A stretch of 64,000 nucleotides of DNA from Fomes fomentarius (lineage: Eukaryota; Basidiomycota; Agaricomycetes; Polyporales; Polyporaceae), in the NCBI GenBank assembly GCA_022606135.1, contig JABYQN010000007.1, positions 62,001 through 126,000 of the forward strand, given 5' to 3'. The notes beneath the pieces are model-generated. The model was not told the origin of the DNA, made no database searches, and saw nothing but the letters and a program-made list of their open reading frames with translations. Below, piece after piece: positions 34,377 to 46,082 of the stretch (position 1 is the first letter of the stretch; each line of letters opens with the position of its first letter). The position numbers were made by a program, and so were the translations under genes.

Positions 34377-37300
34377 TCAACTGGCCATGAGCGGCATGCC
34401 GGTATCGGCGGACGTTCCGTCCCTGTCGTCGTCCAACCTGTAAAGAAGGCGAGTACAAGTCTGTCAGCTTCTCGAATCCTAGGAGTGGAGAGCTCGGACC
34501 GGACTTACAAGTAATTCCTCTCGATCTCGGACAAGATAGACAAGAAGTCCCCTGCGAACCATCACGAACCATGTCAGCAAGCCAGCGGAAGGGATACACG
34601 ATGAAACCCAGGCGGCCTTCTCCGAGCACCCCATCCTTCGCCCCGGAACTGGGCTCGGAGGACGGTGCGTGACGGGAGGGAAAGGCACTCACAGAGGTAC
34701 GCATGCGCACGCGCAGCAGAGGCGGGCGCAGTCTCCGCCTTCCGCACAGCATCCAGCAGAGTGGACGCCACAAAGCGGACCTTGTGTACCTGTTCAGACG
34801 ACAAACAGAGTGGTCAGATGTGCCCATTCATTCGCGGTTCCGACAGCGGAACCAGAACCAGAAGGCGAAGATCCTCAGCCACTCGACTCACCAATGAGGG
34901 CCCGTTCGTGGCGATGGACTGAATCGGGATGCTGCGGGAGCAATGCGAACGTCAGCCAGCCAATGACACATGCCTGCCAGAACTCAAGACTCGGATGGCG
35001 TAGCGGAGGGGCCGCCCCGAGCGAGAGCCAGCAGGAAGGAGCACGCACCTGTGCAGAATGTTGAGAAGGTCGCTCGCAACGGCTTCCCGGTCTTCTGCGA
35101 CGCGCTGTTCATCAACGCTCCCTTGGAGCGAGGTGATCAGCTCGTCACGATATTGCTCAATCACGAAGCGGACCAATTGCTAGCGAACCGCGACCACACC
35201 CAAGGAGAGAGGAAACGGCAAATCAGCGTCCGCTGCACGGAAACTTTGGGCTCAAGCGTCTGCGTACCTGCGTGACATACAGGTTCGCCTGCATGACCAG
35301 GAACGGGTTAAGCGCGTTGGCCCGGGACGCGTTCGGGTTGTCGAAGAAGTCCTTGACCTCCGTGAAGGCGGCTTGGCGGAAGCCTGCGCCCCCGTACTCG
35401 GGGGGAATGTGCGACTGCGAGTGCGCTTGCTTCAAGCGGAGCGGCTCCGGGGCGTGCGCGAGCGCAGCCACGATCCGCGAGTGAAGTGCCTGCACCTCCT
35501 CCAGGCGTGCAGTGAGGAACTGGCCTTGCGGCGGGGACCGCTTGTCGACCCGAATCCGCACGAGGATCTCGCCCAGAAGCGCGAAGATGCGTGAGATGTA
35601 GTTGAGTCCGGAGACGAGCGCGGTCTTCCCGTGGGGCTGCGGCAGGTATGCACTCGGCGTGATACTGCGTGCGACGCGCACGGAGAAGCGATGGTTAATT
35701 CTCGGGCACGAGTCGGGAGGGCGTGACCGCTACTCACTACTCGTCGTCGAGCTCTCGTGGAAAATTACACGTGGTGTCTTCGTCTCGGAGGCAGATCGGT
35801 CGTCCGAGCAGGATGGACATGGATTTATCCGCTGCGTGGCGGGTGAGAGAATGGGATGGTCAGCATCGATTACAATAGAGTTTTTCCGGGAGATCACCAT
35901 GCCAGAAATCAGGATGCTTACCCCCAAATAGTAACCAGAACGTCCTTCGACGAACTTCGCACTCAATTAAATCGAGTCCTTCGTACGAAGACTCCTCGTG
36001 CATCCTGAGCGTAACCGCGATGTGGGCTGCTTCCCCAAATGCTGCATGCTGCGTTGCGTCATGACCCTCGCAGAAATGGTACACGCAGTCGCTTTGTGGT
36101 AAAGCGGACGTGAGCACGAGAGGATTGTGAGAGACGGAGTATTTCTGGACTTACAAGTACCGGATGACGACGTGCATCGATGTGGGTGGGTCGTAAGACG
36201 CGACGGAAATGTGTCGACTGGCCTCGTGACAGGTCTGCGCGAGTTTTCGAACCGCATGGCGCTCCATGGGGAGGTACGACCTCGGGACCTGAACGAGAGT
36301 AGACGCGACCGTTGACATAACGAGCGCGAAGAAGAGGGGATCGCGCTCTTCTCGCCGCGAATGCACGTCCGCCATAAACGACGGCTTGTGCACGCAGGGC
36401 GTTAGTGGGTATACAAAGTCAAAGAAGAGCGCGATGATGAGGAGGATCGTGTCCCGCGGTGCGATATCCTCCAGTCGGTGCGGGCGGTAGTAGTACGAGA
36501 GTGGCGGGATGGCGGTTGGCGGGAGGGCAGAGAGAGCCTGATGTTGCTTATATGACCAGTTGTGCAAGGGGTACGTACTGAACTGGTCCGAAGGCGACCC
36601 ATACGGCTCGTCTCTCCCTGGCGAGCGCCCCGACATGCCATTCGACAGTCCATGAGAGTCCTGAATGCGCGAATTGCCGAAGGAAGAGGACACAGACATG
36701 GAGAGGGGCGGGAATTGGGAGTGGAAGCCATCTGCGGCGATGGGGTAACGCGACGGCGGGAGTGCCGCCGAGTGCACTGAGGGGACGGCATTCAAGGAAT
36801 TGTCGAGGAAGGATGGGACTTGGGTGGAGGGTGAGAGCGCGCTCTGCACGGGGCTGGTCGCACCCTGAGAGGTCGAGGCAGGCGACTGCGGGAGCTCGGT
36901 GCCATTCTGGCTGTCCTGCTGGGCGGCGGCCGCTGCTGCTGCTGCCTCCTGAAGTCGTCGAAGGTACCTAAAATACGGCCCGTGCGTGTTGGATATCCTG
37001 GCCGCGGCGAAAAGGACGAACGCGATAGCTCACAAGTTAGGAGGGCCCTCTTTTTGGGCTGGTAGTCATAGGTGCATGGGATGCCCAGAGTGATACAATG
37101 CTTGCAGGATCCCTTGGGATCATCGGGGCTCTCGCGCGCGCACCTCACCTTGCGCGCACGACAGGCGTCGCAGCCTCAAGAGGGGTCAGAGTGAGCAGCT
37201 GGAGAGAGGTGCAAGGGGCTCACTCTGTGATTGCCGCCTGGAGAACAGCATAGGGGGCGAGGGTCAGTTTGAGCGACAGGAAAAACGGAGAAACGGACAC

Positions 37301-37547
37301 AACATGGCTGGATAAGACGTGCGGAGAAGAAGGGGGCAGTCTGGGGCAACGTGCGGGGTAGAAACGGGAGCAGAGAGAGGCAGGAGAGAGACGAAAGGGG
37401 GACGGGTGAAGGGGAGCGGGGAAACCTCGGGAAAAAGGGCACTGACTTTCTCTTGATCTTGCTGTTTTCGGACGCGTCCTTAGGGCTGGCATCGTCAGAA
37501 GGGGGCGTGGGCGAGTTTGGTTCTTTTTTTGTACGTGCGGAGGGCAT
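34377..37547 (-). CDS. Zn2Cys6 fungal transcription factor (fungal_trans domain), apparent frameshift
   Basis: Sequence-specific nuclear regulator. Exons 37547..37447 (MPSARTKKEPNSPTPPSDD), a 14-nt microexon 37237..37224 and 37174..37034 give KIKRKRQSQS then the zinc cluster CDACRARKVRC-x11-CKHC-x6-C (CX2CX6CX11CX2CX6C). The family sequence KKRGPPNLYLRRLQEA would follow, but here the exon is one base short (AAAAAGAGGGCCC), so the next exon (from 36967, YLRRLQEAAAA) is out of phase. An alternative acceptor in the GCA repeat (…GGCAG|CAGCAG) would restore the frame by dropping about 8 residues. Beyond it lie a Ser/Pro-rich linker, then the fungal_trans region (LLIIALFFDFVYPLTPCVHKPSF, YDPPTSMHVVIRYLY, LIECEVRRRTFWLLF) and helical C-terminal parts (YISRIFALLGEILVRI, FLVMQANLYVTQ) ending DGTSADTGMPLMAS. 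Target genes unknown. Confidence 0.85.
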
Positions 37548-38379
37548 GGTCGAGGGAAGTGGGAGCGGACGAGGCGGGCGTGGGCGTGGATGCGGGCTTG
37601 GGGAGAGACGCTGGCGGAGACGGCTTGGGGGACTGGGAGGCTGGGGGATGCGGGGTATAGGCGCGACGAGGAAGCGGGAACGGGCGAGAGGACAGTCGAG
37701 ATGATTTGAAGAGACTGGATATTTGTTTGTTCGCGGCTGTTTGCTGCTTTTCTGGCACTCGCTTCAGCTTCCTCCTCTGACCATCGGGCCACCCATCTTG
37801 CGCGCTCTCGGTATCTTTCCCTTCTCCATCACGAGGAGCAGCCCCCAGCCCCGGCCAAATCCCGGCACATCCTGGCCGCTCTCCTGGCCCCCTCCTCCCC
37901 CTCTCGGCCATCCCTGTCTCAATCAAAGTTTTGCTCGCATGCACACTCGTCCACTGCCAGTCCCAACTCCGAGCGGTCGTGTCCATCCAATTACGAGACA
38001 TGCTCTACTACTACCATACCCACCTCCATACTTCCTCCGCCGCCCCACCCGCGCCTACTCTCCGGCTGTCCCCCGCAATGCCCGCCCGTCGTCATCCTCT
38101 CCCTCCCTTGTCAAAGAACGCGCCTTTTCCACCACGTGAACCTCCACAATCATATGCACCATCACCGGAGCCCTTCCACTCCGGCTTCAGCCAAGGCGAG
38201 AAGCCAGACCTGCTTGCCCACCCCCGCCTCGAGCCCCCCATGACCGCCGCAGACGTACTACTACCAGCGCGGGGCCGCACAACACTTGCAGTCCTATGTT
38301 TTAACCGGAACCTTGACAAAGATCATCCGCCCCGGGGCCTTGAACATCGCTGTGCGCACAGCGGCCGTGCAAACCGGCC
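37548..38379. promoter_or_regulatory. Zn2Cys6 gene promoter and PPR gene 3' end
   Basis: Both neighbouring genes are on the minus strand. The 832 bp contain the 3' untranslated region of the PPR gene and the upstream region of the transcription factor. On the plus strand the segment is strongly pyrimidine-rich (for example 37860-38120), which keeps several frames open (up to 168 codons) without any domain; I treat them as non-coding. A long 5' leader for a regulator gene is plausible. Confidence 0.45.
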
Positions 38380-41211
38380 TTAGTCCGATCCGTCGAACCG
38401 TTGGGCAGCCACACGCCGGAGGTCGTACAGCGAATACAGATCGAACCCCAGCTCCGAGAGCATCACCCGCGCCCGGAGCTCGTCCAGCCAGCCCGCGTTG
38501 TAGTGCTCGCGAATCTGCTGCGCGATATCCCGTCGCATCCGAGTCCAGCCGGGGTCGTCCCATTGCACCTTTTCTTTGAGCAGCTCCTTCCAAAACCTAA
38601 ACGCTCGCACCGGGTCCTCTGCAATGAGGGCTGCCTTGACACAGTCCCGCCCAACGTTCGGCGAGGGTAGGATCCCCATCTCGAGCATCGTGCCGACAAT
38701 GTCCTCGACGTTCCCCACCGGGGACGACTGAGGAGCGCTAGCCAAGAACTCGGGCTGCACAGTCGCACGCACCAGCGCCGCGAGTGTCTTGAATGAGAAG
38801 TTCTCCAGTCCGCGCTCCCGGGCCATCTCCACGATCCTCCCGACCAACGGTGCGTCACCATGATAGATAGCCCAATGAATGACGGTCCCGTACGTGACGG
38901 CGTCGGGTTGAATGCCCGCGTCGATCATCTTCTGGATGCGCTGCAGGGCCACGGCCGGGTTTGTCTTCGCCACGACCGAGATCACGACGTTCAAGTCGTG
39001 CAACCCTAATTGTATTCCACGCTTCTTCAGCAGCTCGAACAAGCCAAACGCCACCGAATCGCGTCCGAGTATGAATGCCCCGCGGGCGGCCGCGTTAACC
39101 GTGAACCGGTCAGCGTCCTCGAGAGGTGTCCTTGCCTCCATGAACGCGTCGAAGACCTGCTCGGCAAAGCCTCGGATGTCGTCCGCGCGCTCCAGCAGTT
39201 CCTCGCGGGTCAGGACTGCGAACCCCCCGAGGACGTTCACATCGCTCACGAGCGCCGGACGCACTGATCCGTCGGAGGACGGGGCGAGCACAGCGTTCTC
39301 TCCCACCTTCTCAGTCTCCCTCCCGTCCGGGGCTGGGGACGAAGGTGAGTGTGGAGCATCAGATGCGGGGTGATCGCCTTCGGCTCGGTCGTTCGATTGT
39401 GTCTCCTGTTCAGTCGCCTGCCTGTCTTCTTCTTGGTCGCCTGCTTTTCTGGCAGCCTGTCCACTTGGGTTTATCCGGGGAGGGACCGGCGGGCTAGCTG
39501 GTCGCCGCATCGCTGCCCGTCTCGTGGCAGCCTCGCTATTGACGAATGCGCTGACGAGCCGGAGCATTGTAGCACTCATCGCCACGACGTAGCTTCTGTC
39601 GGGACCGATGGACCATCGCTCCCAAAGCGCTCGGGCCTGCAGCGTGAACCCAAACGCAGCGCAGTTGAAGATGAGGGAGCCTCGGGCAGCGGGCTCGACG
39701 GGGATGTTCTCGTCGACGATATGCTTCGCGAGGACGCGCGCAAGGTGCACGTCGCGCCTGATAGCGCGAAGGTACCGTGCGAACCAGGCCAGAGTATCTC
39801 CGCGCGGTGGCTGGTACGAGTAATGCTGGATGTCTCGTGAGTGTCGGTAGACGGCCTGCATGAGTTCGCCCTTGTCCGCCTTCGCCGCTTCGCTGTAGAA
39901 TCGCTCCAAGATTTCGCTAGGGACGATATAGCCCTCCGCGCGATCCATGAGTATCATGATCATAGACGCTGCCTCCGCAAGATCTTGGTCGCGCGGGGAA
40001 GTGAGTGCCGCGACAAGCCAGTCTTCGATAAGCCGAGCGAGCGGGCGTGAGACCTTGTCGCGTGCAGCGACGGTGGGACAGAGAAGCGTCGTCGCGCGGG
40101 AGAACCATCCGTTGTGGATGCATGCACGGACAATAACGGAGAGGGTGACATAGACGTAGTCTTGTGGGTTCAAATCTGTAGAGTTGATAGCACGTTGGTC
40201 AATGCGGCGACCCTGGAGTAGAATAGCCATGGTCTCAGAAGCCCTCGCCCTGTCGTCCCTCCGAGCATAAGCGAGCATGAGGCGGAAGAGAGGCCAGACA
40301 GCAAGCGGGGCGTACCCGCCGGAGCTCGTGGGCTCCCAGTTTTCCGAGGAGATGGTAGTTGGACGCGTCGCCTTGGTAGGAAGCTTCTTGATTAGCATAT
40401 GCTGAAGTACGTCGAAGAGAGGCCCATCCAAAGCCTCATTCGGTTCGTACGACAAGACCGCGTTGGCAATCTTGGCCGTATTCACGGCGCTGATAGCCCA
40501 CAAAAACTTGCGGTCACGCAGCACGCGCAGAAGAACGAGAATTTGACGTTTGGAGAGAAACCGGTGCGGAGCGACGTGCTTCAGCAGGTTGATGGCGAGG
40601 TAGCTGTGTACGAGTGAGCTCTTGTCGTCAATGGCCTTGGTCTTCGCCATATACTCTCCATCGTCAACGAGGGCATCCATGACGCGACGCTGCTTACGGG
40701 TAAGTGCGTCGATGATGACCGTCCGAAGGGCTCCGCGCGAGATATGAAGGACAGCGGCGCGGGTGTGTTTGGAGCGCCATTGCATGTACTCGGTACATGG
40801 GTCCTTGGCAAACTCGGGGGACATCTCGATTTGCAACCATTCAAGTCGAAGGGGGTGTTCAGGCTCCTGCTTTCTCTTCCCGGATGGCAACTCGCTCTCC
40901 TCCTCCTCCTCCTTCGGGAACGGTATGTTGTTTTCCTCTGGTGAGTCGACATCGACTCTTCTAGATATAAACTTGAATGACCCTGCAGCACTGTCAGGTG
41001 GTGTAACCGCCTGTCCTCCCGCAGGTTCGGAAGTAGGGGACTCAGATGGGGCAGTGGGATCAACCCGTGAGCTGGAAAAGCGAGCATGACGATATGAAGC
41101 AGTATGAATTTGAGCAAAGAGAGCAGGATAGATGACGTGTCGGGTCGTGAGGAGAGAGGAGAACTGGCGCTGTGCAGGTGGTCGCAGGAGTTGGTGCCGA
41201 CAAAAGTACAT
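38380..41211 (-). CDS. PPR-like mitochondrial protein (943 aa)
   Basis: A single exon of 943 codons from MYFCRHQLLRPPAQRQFSSL. The first ~50 residues are rich in Arg, Ser, His and hydroxylated residues and lack acids, a mitochondrial presequence pattern. The body is all-helical in appearance. Pentatricopeptide-like repeats are clearest near residues 700-830: AFGLFELLKKRGIQLGLHDLNVVIS, ALQRIQKMIDAGIQPDAVTYGTVIHWAI, LVGRIVEMARERGLENFSFKTLAALV. Such proteins bind mitochondrial RNA and act in its processing or translation. An acidic/Pro/Ser linker (about residues 575-660) separates two helical halves. The lack of introns in an intron-rich region is notable. The exact RNA target and orthologue cannot be told. 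Confidence 0.85.
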   Translation of the reverse strand: MYFCRHQLLRPPAQRQFSSLLTTRHVIYPALFAQIHTASYRHARFSSSRVDPTAPSESPTSEPAGGQAVTPPDSAAGSFKFISRRVDVDSPEENNIPFPKEEEEESELPSGKRKQEPEHPLRLEWLQIEMSPEFAKDPCTEYMQWRSKHTRAAVLHISRGALRTVIIDALTRKQRRVMDALVDDGEYMAKTKAIDDKSSLVHSYLAINLLKHVAPHRFLSKRQILVLLRVLRDRKFLWAISAVNTAKIANAVLSYEPNEALDGPLFDVLQHMLIKKLPTKATRPTTISSENWEPTSSGGYAPLAVWPLFRLMLAYARRDDRARASETMAILLQGRRIDQRAINSTDLNPQDYVYVTLSVIVRACIHNGWFSRATTLLCPTVAARDKVSRPLARLIEDWLVAALTSPRDQDLAEAASMIMILMDRAEGYIVPSEILERFYSEAAKADKGELMQAVYRHSRDIQHYSYQPPRGDTLAWFARYLRAIRRDVHLARVLAKHIVDENIPVEPAARGSLIFNCAAFGFTLQARALWERWSIGPDRSYVVAMSATMLRLVSAFVNSEAATRRAAMRRPASPPVPPRINPSGQAARKAGDQEEDRQATEQETQSNDRAEGDHPASDAPHSPSSPAPDGRETEKVGENAVLAPSSDGSVRPALVSDVNVLGGFAVLTREELLERADDIRGFAEQVFDAFMEARTPLEDADRFTVNAAARGAFILGRDSVAFGLFELLKKRGIQLGLHDLNVVISVVAKTNPAVALQRIQKMIDAGIQPDAVTYGTVIHWAIYHGDAPLVGRIVEMARERGLENFSFKTLAALVRATVQPEFLASAPQSSPVGNVEDIVGTMLEMGILPSPNVGRDCVKAALIAEDPVRAFRFWKELLKEKVQWDDPGWTRMRRDIAQQIREHYNAGWLDELRARVMLSELGFDLYSLYDLRRVAAQRFDGSD

Positions 41212-43508
41212 AAAGTCAACTGATTCCGCTGCAGCGCGAGGATGGACCCGTCGTTTCAGTACCTCGTGCCAGCCTGAAAGTCTGGCGTTTGCAGACGCAC
41301 CTCATGCCGCAACCCGCTCCTCTACTTTTCAGCCTCGCCGAATGTCGACCAAGTGAAAGACAAGACTAGGGGGTCTATAGATTCGGTGGTGGAAGTTTTT
41401 CAGCGCGTAGAGCAACTTGAACAGGCTGAGGATGTATGTCCAGGGCAGCAAAGCAGTCGTGACAAGAGAGTCACGCGCTCGCGTCCGCGGCATTTTCCGA
41501 GCCGCCTTTGATTGGACCGCCGACTCTTCCGAGTCTCTGCTCTGACTCTCAATCTACTCATGATCAAATATAAGTCGAGCTGAAGGTTTGTCGGAGAGGG
41601 ATGCTGGTCAATGTCGATGTGTCAATTCAACACATTGCTGACACACCATAGCCGCAGGCCCTCTGTAAATAGCCAAGGATTGTGTTGTTTTCCCTATCAT
41701 GCGCAGCGGCATTCATCGGTGGCCGGACTTGCCTCCAACGACCGGTCATCATCACGGACACAGTAAAGTATGTACTGATACATGACACACCGCGGAGGAC
41801 GAGCACTCGCTTGTGCTCGCCAGTCGGAGATCCGTAAGTCGCGCTGCTCTCCAACACATAATCATCGGATAATCACGAGGTCATCAGCTTCTCCTAGTTC
41901 TTACAGCCCATTCGCACAACTTCTAAAGCTTCCGCTCAAGTCAGTTTCCTTACTTGTGCTTCGCTATTCAGTCAAGAAGATGCCCACTACTCACTCGGGC
42001 CCACACCACACTCGGGCCCACACCACCTGCGCTTTCTTGAGTCCTTGTGGGCCGTGGCTCTCGGCTCTCGGCTCTCTTGTCCCTCGTCCCTACGCCTCTC
42101 GACTCCCCGCGTCGAAATGCATGAGAAACTCAACAAAAATGCATGCTAGGCCGGTATCGCTCGCATGCGCATATTGAACGACCAAGAACACCCATTTGAA
42201 CCACCGCGCTGATCGGGAGCTGTTAACTTGCCCCTCTTCGTATCCCAATATCCAAGATTTCGCACCCTAGATATTGCCTACGAATTTGCATCCTCGGCGC
42301 GACGTATAGTCCCGTCGGTCATCGGGGGAGAACTTAGATCCGCTTTGCTTGGGTTGCACTCCCGGCCTGTATACGGCTAGCCTCGTCGCCGCAGTTCGTG
42401 AGCCGCAAACCCACAGTAACGCGCCTAGTGCTCCCGTTGCCTGCACAAAGTCCCGAAGCTCGTGCTTCTGGTGCTTTCAATAGTCTTGACTCGCGGCTCC
42501 GGACATGGAACATGCCGCTGATCGGGATTGATCCCTGCTGACTTTCAGGGCACGCGGCAATCCGCTGCTCGCGGATGATGCTCGGGAAGACCTTGGTTTG
42601 ACGGCGGAGGAATCACAGACGAACTCACGGAATTGGTCAGTACGCTCTCCCCGCTCTGGCACTCGTTGTGTTGGAGCCATGTTCCAATTTAACCCACCCT
42701 GTCATGCTTGCCTGTCTCCTGCTAAACATAGAACCATTTTGCGGTTAAAACATACATTCATACACAGCAGCCGTGGCGACTTGTGGTGGCAAACTCTATT
42801 CCAAGTGAATGGTAGCTTCCCAGCACCTACTTCTGTGCTAGGACAAGACAGGAAGGCCAAATGCATTCGGAAGCGTGCAATGTCTTGATGGTGGGAATGA
42901 CCCGGATCGGTGTCCACCGTGTGGCGGCGGTATAGGGTATTACCCCAGAGATCGCTGCTCGACTGACCAGATCGGTATGGTCGGAGACGGCATCTCGGTG
43001 GACGGATCGTGGCAAAGGTTATACAGTGGAGAAGAGGGACCGTAATTTGGGGTACAGCGCTTTTCAAGTCTCTTGGACATTCACGGGCCCTAAGTGCGGG
43101 CTTAACAGACTATACTTCGGATATACCGTGCGGAAAAACAGGCACAGACAGTGTCTAGAGGAGGCAGCTGTTCAACCCGGATGGCATCACACTGCCCAGT
43201 ATAGGTAATGGTAGTATATCTACTGCTATGCTTGATATATGAATAAGTAGAGTAATATTTGGATGGCAGGAGAGTCAGGAATTTCGCGCTGAAGGTTTGC
43301 ATGCGATGGCGTTCTTGTATACCTGCCTTATATGGACTGACACCGTAGACGCCAACCAGGCATTGGCGCTAAACGGCCAGAGCAACTCCAACTGCAAGCA
43401 CTTGTCCTTCGCGTCTTTGGGCTGTTTCTCACTGATTCTGGGGTTTGTACGGTATCTGGGTCTGGATACGAACACACTGTCATCTGTACTGTGACTTTCT
43501 AGAGCGAA
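41212..43508. other. Divergent gene-free spacer
   Basis: About 2.3 kb between the divergent starts of the PPR and GRASP genes. No frame has a domain or a good splice pattern. It contains a 17-bp tandem repeat at 41993-42026, a CTCGG/CTCTCGG repeat near 42058-42078, and AT-rich sequence near 43200-43260 (TAGTATATCTACTGCTATGC, TATATGAATAAG) that could include a promoter for the GRASP gene. Confidence 0.4.
41993..42026. repeat. 17-bp tandem repeat (two copies)
   Basis: ACTCGGGCCCACACCAC occurs twice, head to tail, without mismatch. It contains GGGCCC, a palindrome. It sits in a gene-free spacer; no function is evident. Confidence 0.85.
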
Positions 43509-45457
43509 ATGGGTGCCGGGCAGTCCACGGCATCACAAACAACCCCTCCGCGTGCTCTGCACGTCCTCCGTGTCACTCCCTCCTCACCCGCGTCAGAAAC
43601 AAACATTGAACCCTACTTCGACTTCGTCGTAGGATACAAGGGCGACTCCATCTCATCCAACAACACCGTCGACGCGTCGGAGCTAGAACGGATAGTGGAG
43701 AGCCACGAAGGACGGACCCTCAATCTCCTGGTCTGGAATAGCAAGAGCCAAGACACCCGCGGTACGTCCGCATGCCCCCCACTATTCCTGGTGCGGCGCA
43801 TTGATGCTGCTCCTTCTGTCCGTAGTGGTCCCCATCGTGCCCTCGCACGACTGGTCTTCACCTCATGCGAACATCCCTGATCCCCAAGAGCCAGAGGCAG
43901 AACGGAAGCCTTCTTTGCTCGGCCTCAGCATGCGCATATGCGAGCCCGAGTTTGCAATGGACAATGTTTGGCACGTTCTCGACGTCCTCGAAGGCAGCCC
44001 TGCCGAGAGCGCAGGGCTGGTGCCATATGGTGATTGGATTATCGGTTGGTCTGGAGGCGTGCTGAGCGCAGAAGGCGACTTCTACGACGTGGTGGAAGCA
44101 GTGCGTTGTTTTCATCTCCGTTGCACCCACATGCTACTCACGACAAATGCCCTGGTTGTGCCTAGCATATCGAGAGACCACTGCGTGTATACGTCTATTC
44201 TTACGACTTCGAGTGCGTCCTCGTTCGCCTTCCTGCACCTCTATCCTGTCTGATAGCGTTCGATCTGTTCTACAGCACTATTCGTGAAGTTGTCCTTATC
44301 CCTAATCGTCACTGGGGCGGTGAAGGTTTGCTGGGATGCGTCTTTGGGTATGTGCCTCGGAATGCTTCATTGGCAATGATAGCGCTCATCATCATGACGT
44401 ACCTATCTTTGCAGCTTCGGGCTTCTGCACCGCATACCGCCTTTGCCGGCGGACCGCGAGCCAGGCGCAATTCCTCCGGAGCTTGCGCAGGAAGCCGAAG
44501 AAGAAGAAGAGTATGAAGAGCAACAACTCTTTGTGCCCGCGGACCTGCCTGGGGCTGCGGAAACGACCGAGGAGTACGAGGAACGTTTGCAATGGGAACA
44601 GGAGGAGTGGGAGCGCGTGCAGTCGTACGGCCAAAATTATGTGCATGACCATGATCCTGCCTATCAAACTTCTTCTGCGTACCTCGGGCGGGCCGGTGCG
44701 CAGGACCATCAACCAGCGCACGGGTACGACGTGCAAAGCATATCGTCTGCGTCGTCAGTCTCACCGCCTGCGGTTGAGACGCCGGACACAGCTCATATGC
44801 ACTCGCATGGGCACGACGAGCACAATCACTACCACGAACACGGTCATGAACACGACCATGACGGCCATGGCCATTCTCATACACACACGCATGACGACCA
44901 CGATCACCACCACTCCTATCACACACACGACCACGGTGACAACGACCACGGCCACAACCACGACCGACAGCCCGTCTCCTCTCCACTTGCCCCCACGCCA
45001 TCCACATCTGTCCAAGTTGTCGCACCGCAACCTCAAACGCCCATCGCACGGCCCGCACAACCCCAACGGTCCTCCTCTGGCTCGATATCATTGACAAGCC
45101 CCGCTCGCGCATCAACACCAACACCCACGCGCCCGTTCGGCGCAGCAGCATACATGAACGGTGATTCGTCGCGCCACTCCTGAACGTCTGCGCGCATGCA
45201 CTCAACGTCTCCTCTATCCTCTTGAAGGTCTCACCAGGAGCATGAGCCCACGCACACCCTCCTGGATGGGCGGTGTGCCGCCCCGCTCGTCGTTCTCGGG
45301 CAGCGGTCTTGGCTCGGCGGGTGTGAGTTCGGGATTTGGGGGAGGCGCAGGAGCTGCAGGAGGAGAGGCGGACGACGAGCGCGACGACGCGACGGACGTG
45401 ACGGACACGGACGCGACCGATGTCACTTCGCAAGGCAGTCTCACGAGTGTCGATTAG
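43509..45457 (+). CDS. GRASP/Grh1 Golgi reassembly-stacking protein with histidine-rich tail
   Basis: Peripheral Golgi protein that tethers membranes through paired PDZ-like GRASP domains; in fungi Grh1 also acts in ER-exit sites and unconventional secretion. The start MGAGQSTAS has a glycine at position 2, fit for N-myristoylation. Exons 43509..43761, 43826..44100, 44166..44212, 44276..44347, 44415..45160, 45228..45457 total 1623 nt, 540 aa. The GRASP region (residues ~10-220) reads [105 protein letters not shown]. An acidic segment follows, and residues 343-399 hold 26 histidines in 57 positions. The last intron (GTGATT donor) is my choice; without it the protein would stop at 45183 (SSRHS). 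Confidence 0.92.
44794..44964 (+). repeat. Histidine-rich low-complexity coding tract
   Basis: Codons CAC and CAT alternate with GAC, GGC, ACA and AAC to encode stretches such as HMHSHGHDEHNHYHEHGHEH and HTHTHDDHDHHHSYHTHDHG. There are 26 His in 57 residues inside the GRASP C-terminal region. The pattern suggests growth by slippage of CAC/CAT-containing units. Confidence 0.9.
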
Positions 45458-46082
45458 CCGGTGCCGCTTCTCACCGCGATCGTAGTAGCGTCCGTCATTG
45501 CTAGCTTCATGTTGGGATATCTGGAGGATTTTTCGCAGTGGTGGAGTGTACCATGCCCGGTTCATATGAAGAACATTGAACAGTGTGTGAGAACGGGGGG
45601 TAGCCTGGATGAACTCGATCTCACATGCTCCCTAGCACTTCGAAGGCATCAACCCTACTGCGGTAACGTCGTACGTAGGTGTGCCCTCTTCAACGGTGAC
45701 TAAAGGCGTTCATTGAAGATGGAGGGGGAATATAGTAGGTGACCTCACGTTTAAACCCAGGAGCCAACCTCCTGCGTAACACTATTGGCGATGACTTGTC
45801 GTCGGGCAGAGTTCATGCGAACTTTGCCAATTGGTAGAGCCCGAATGAACTGAGCCACAACTCCCGACGCACACTACAGGTCAGAAGAGTTACGTAATGG
45901 ACCATCCACCGAAAATCGCACGACGGTCCGCGCCGGTCGGAGTCCAGCCGACATGAAGGCTCATGAACTCCTCGTCACGGTAAGTAGCTGACGCAATGAT
46001 AGTATTGCCAACTTAGCCTTGCTCCCAGCATCCTCAATTACTGGCCAAGTCGTTCAATCAACTGCTCAGGTTTCTGCCAGCC
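45458..46082. promoter_or_regulatory. GRASP 3' end and HET gene promoter
   Basis: The 625 bp between tandem genes show only short frames. An 80-codon frame at 45461-45703 lacks any motif and starts just after the GRASP stop, so it is probably 3' untranslated sequence. Confidence 0.4.

Noticed and set aside
37220..38001. Minus-strand frames of 168-190 codons upstream of the Zn2Cys6 cluster
   Set aside because: They run through pyrimidine-rich leader and intron sequence in Pro/Ser/Arg-rich frames. The spliced model with the 14-nt microexon explains the true N-terminus.
40581..41219. 212-codon minus-strand frame over the PPR gene start
   Set aside because: Alternative frame of the same region; low-complexity Ser/Arg/Pro composition and no repeats.
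44309..45565. 418-codon minus-strand open frame over the GRASP gene
   Set aside because: It is the antisense shadow of the GRASP coding exons; CAC/CAT repeats read as GTG/ATG on the other strand and so keep it open. Phase, family motifs and splice sites all support the plus-strand gene.
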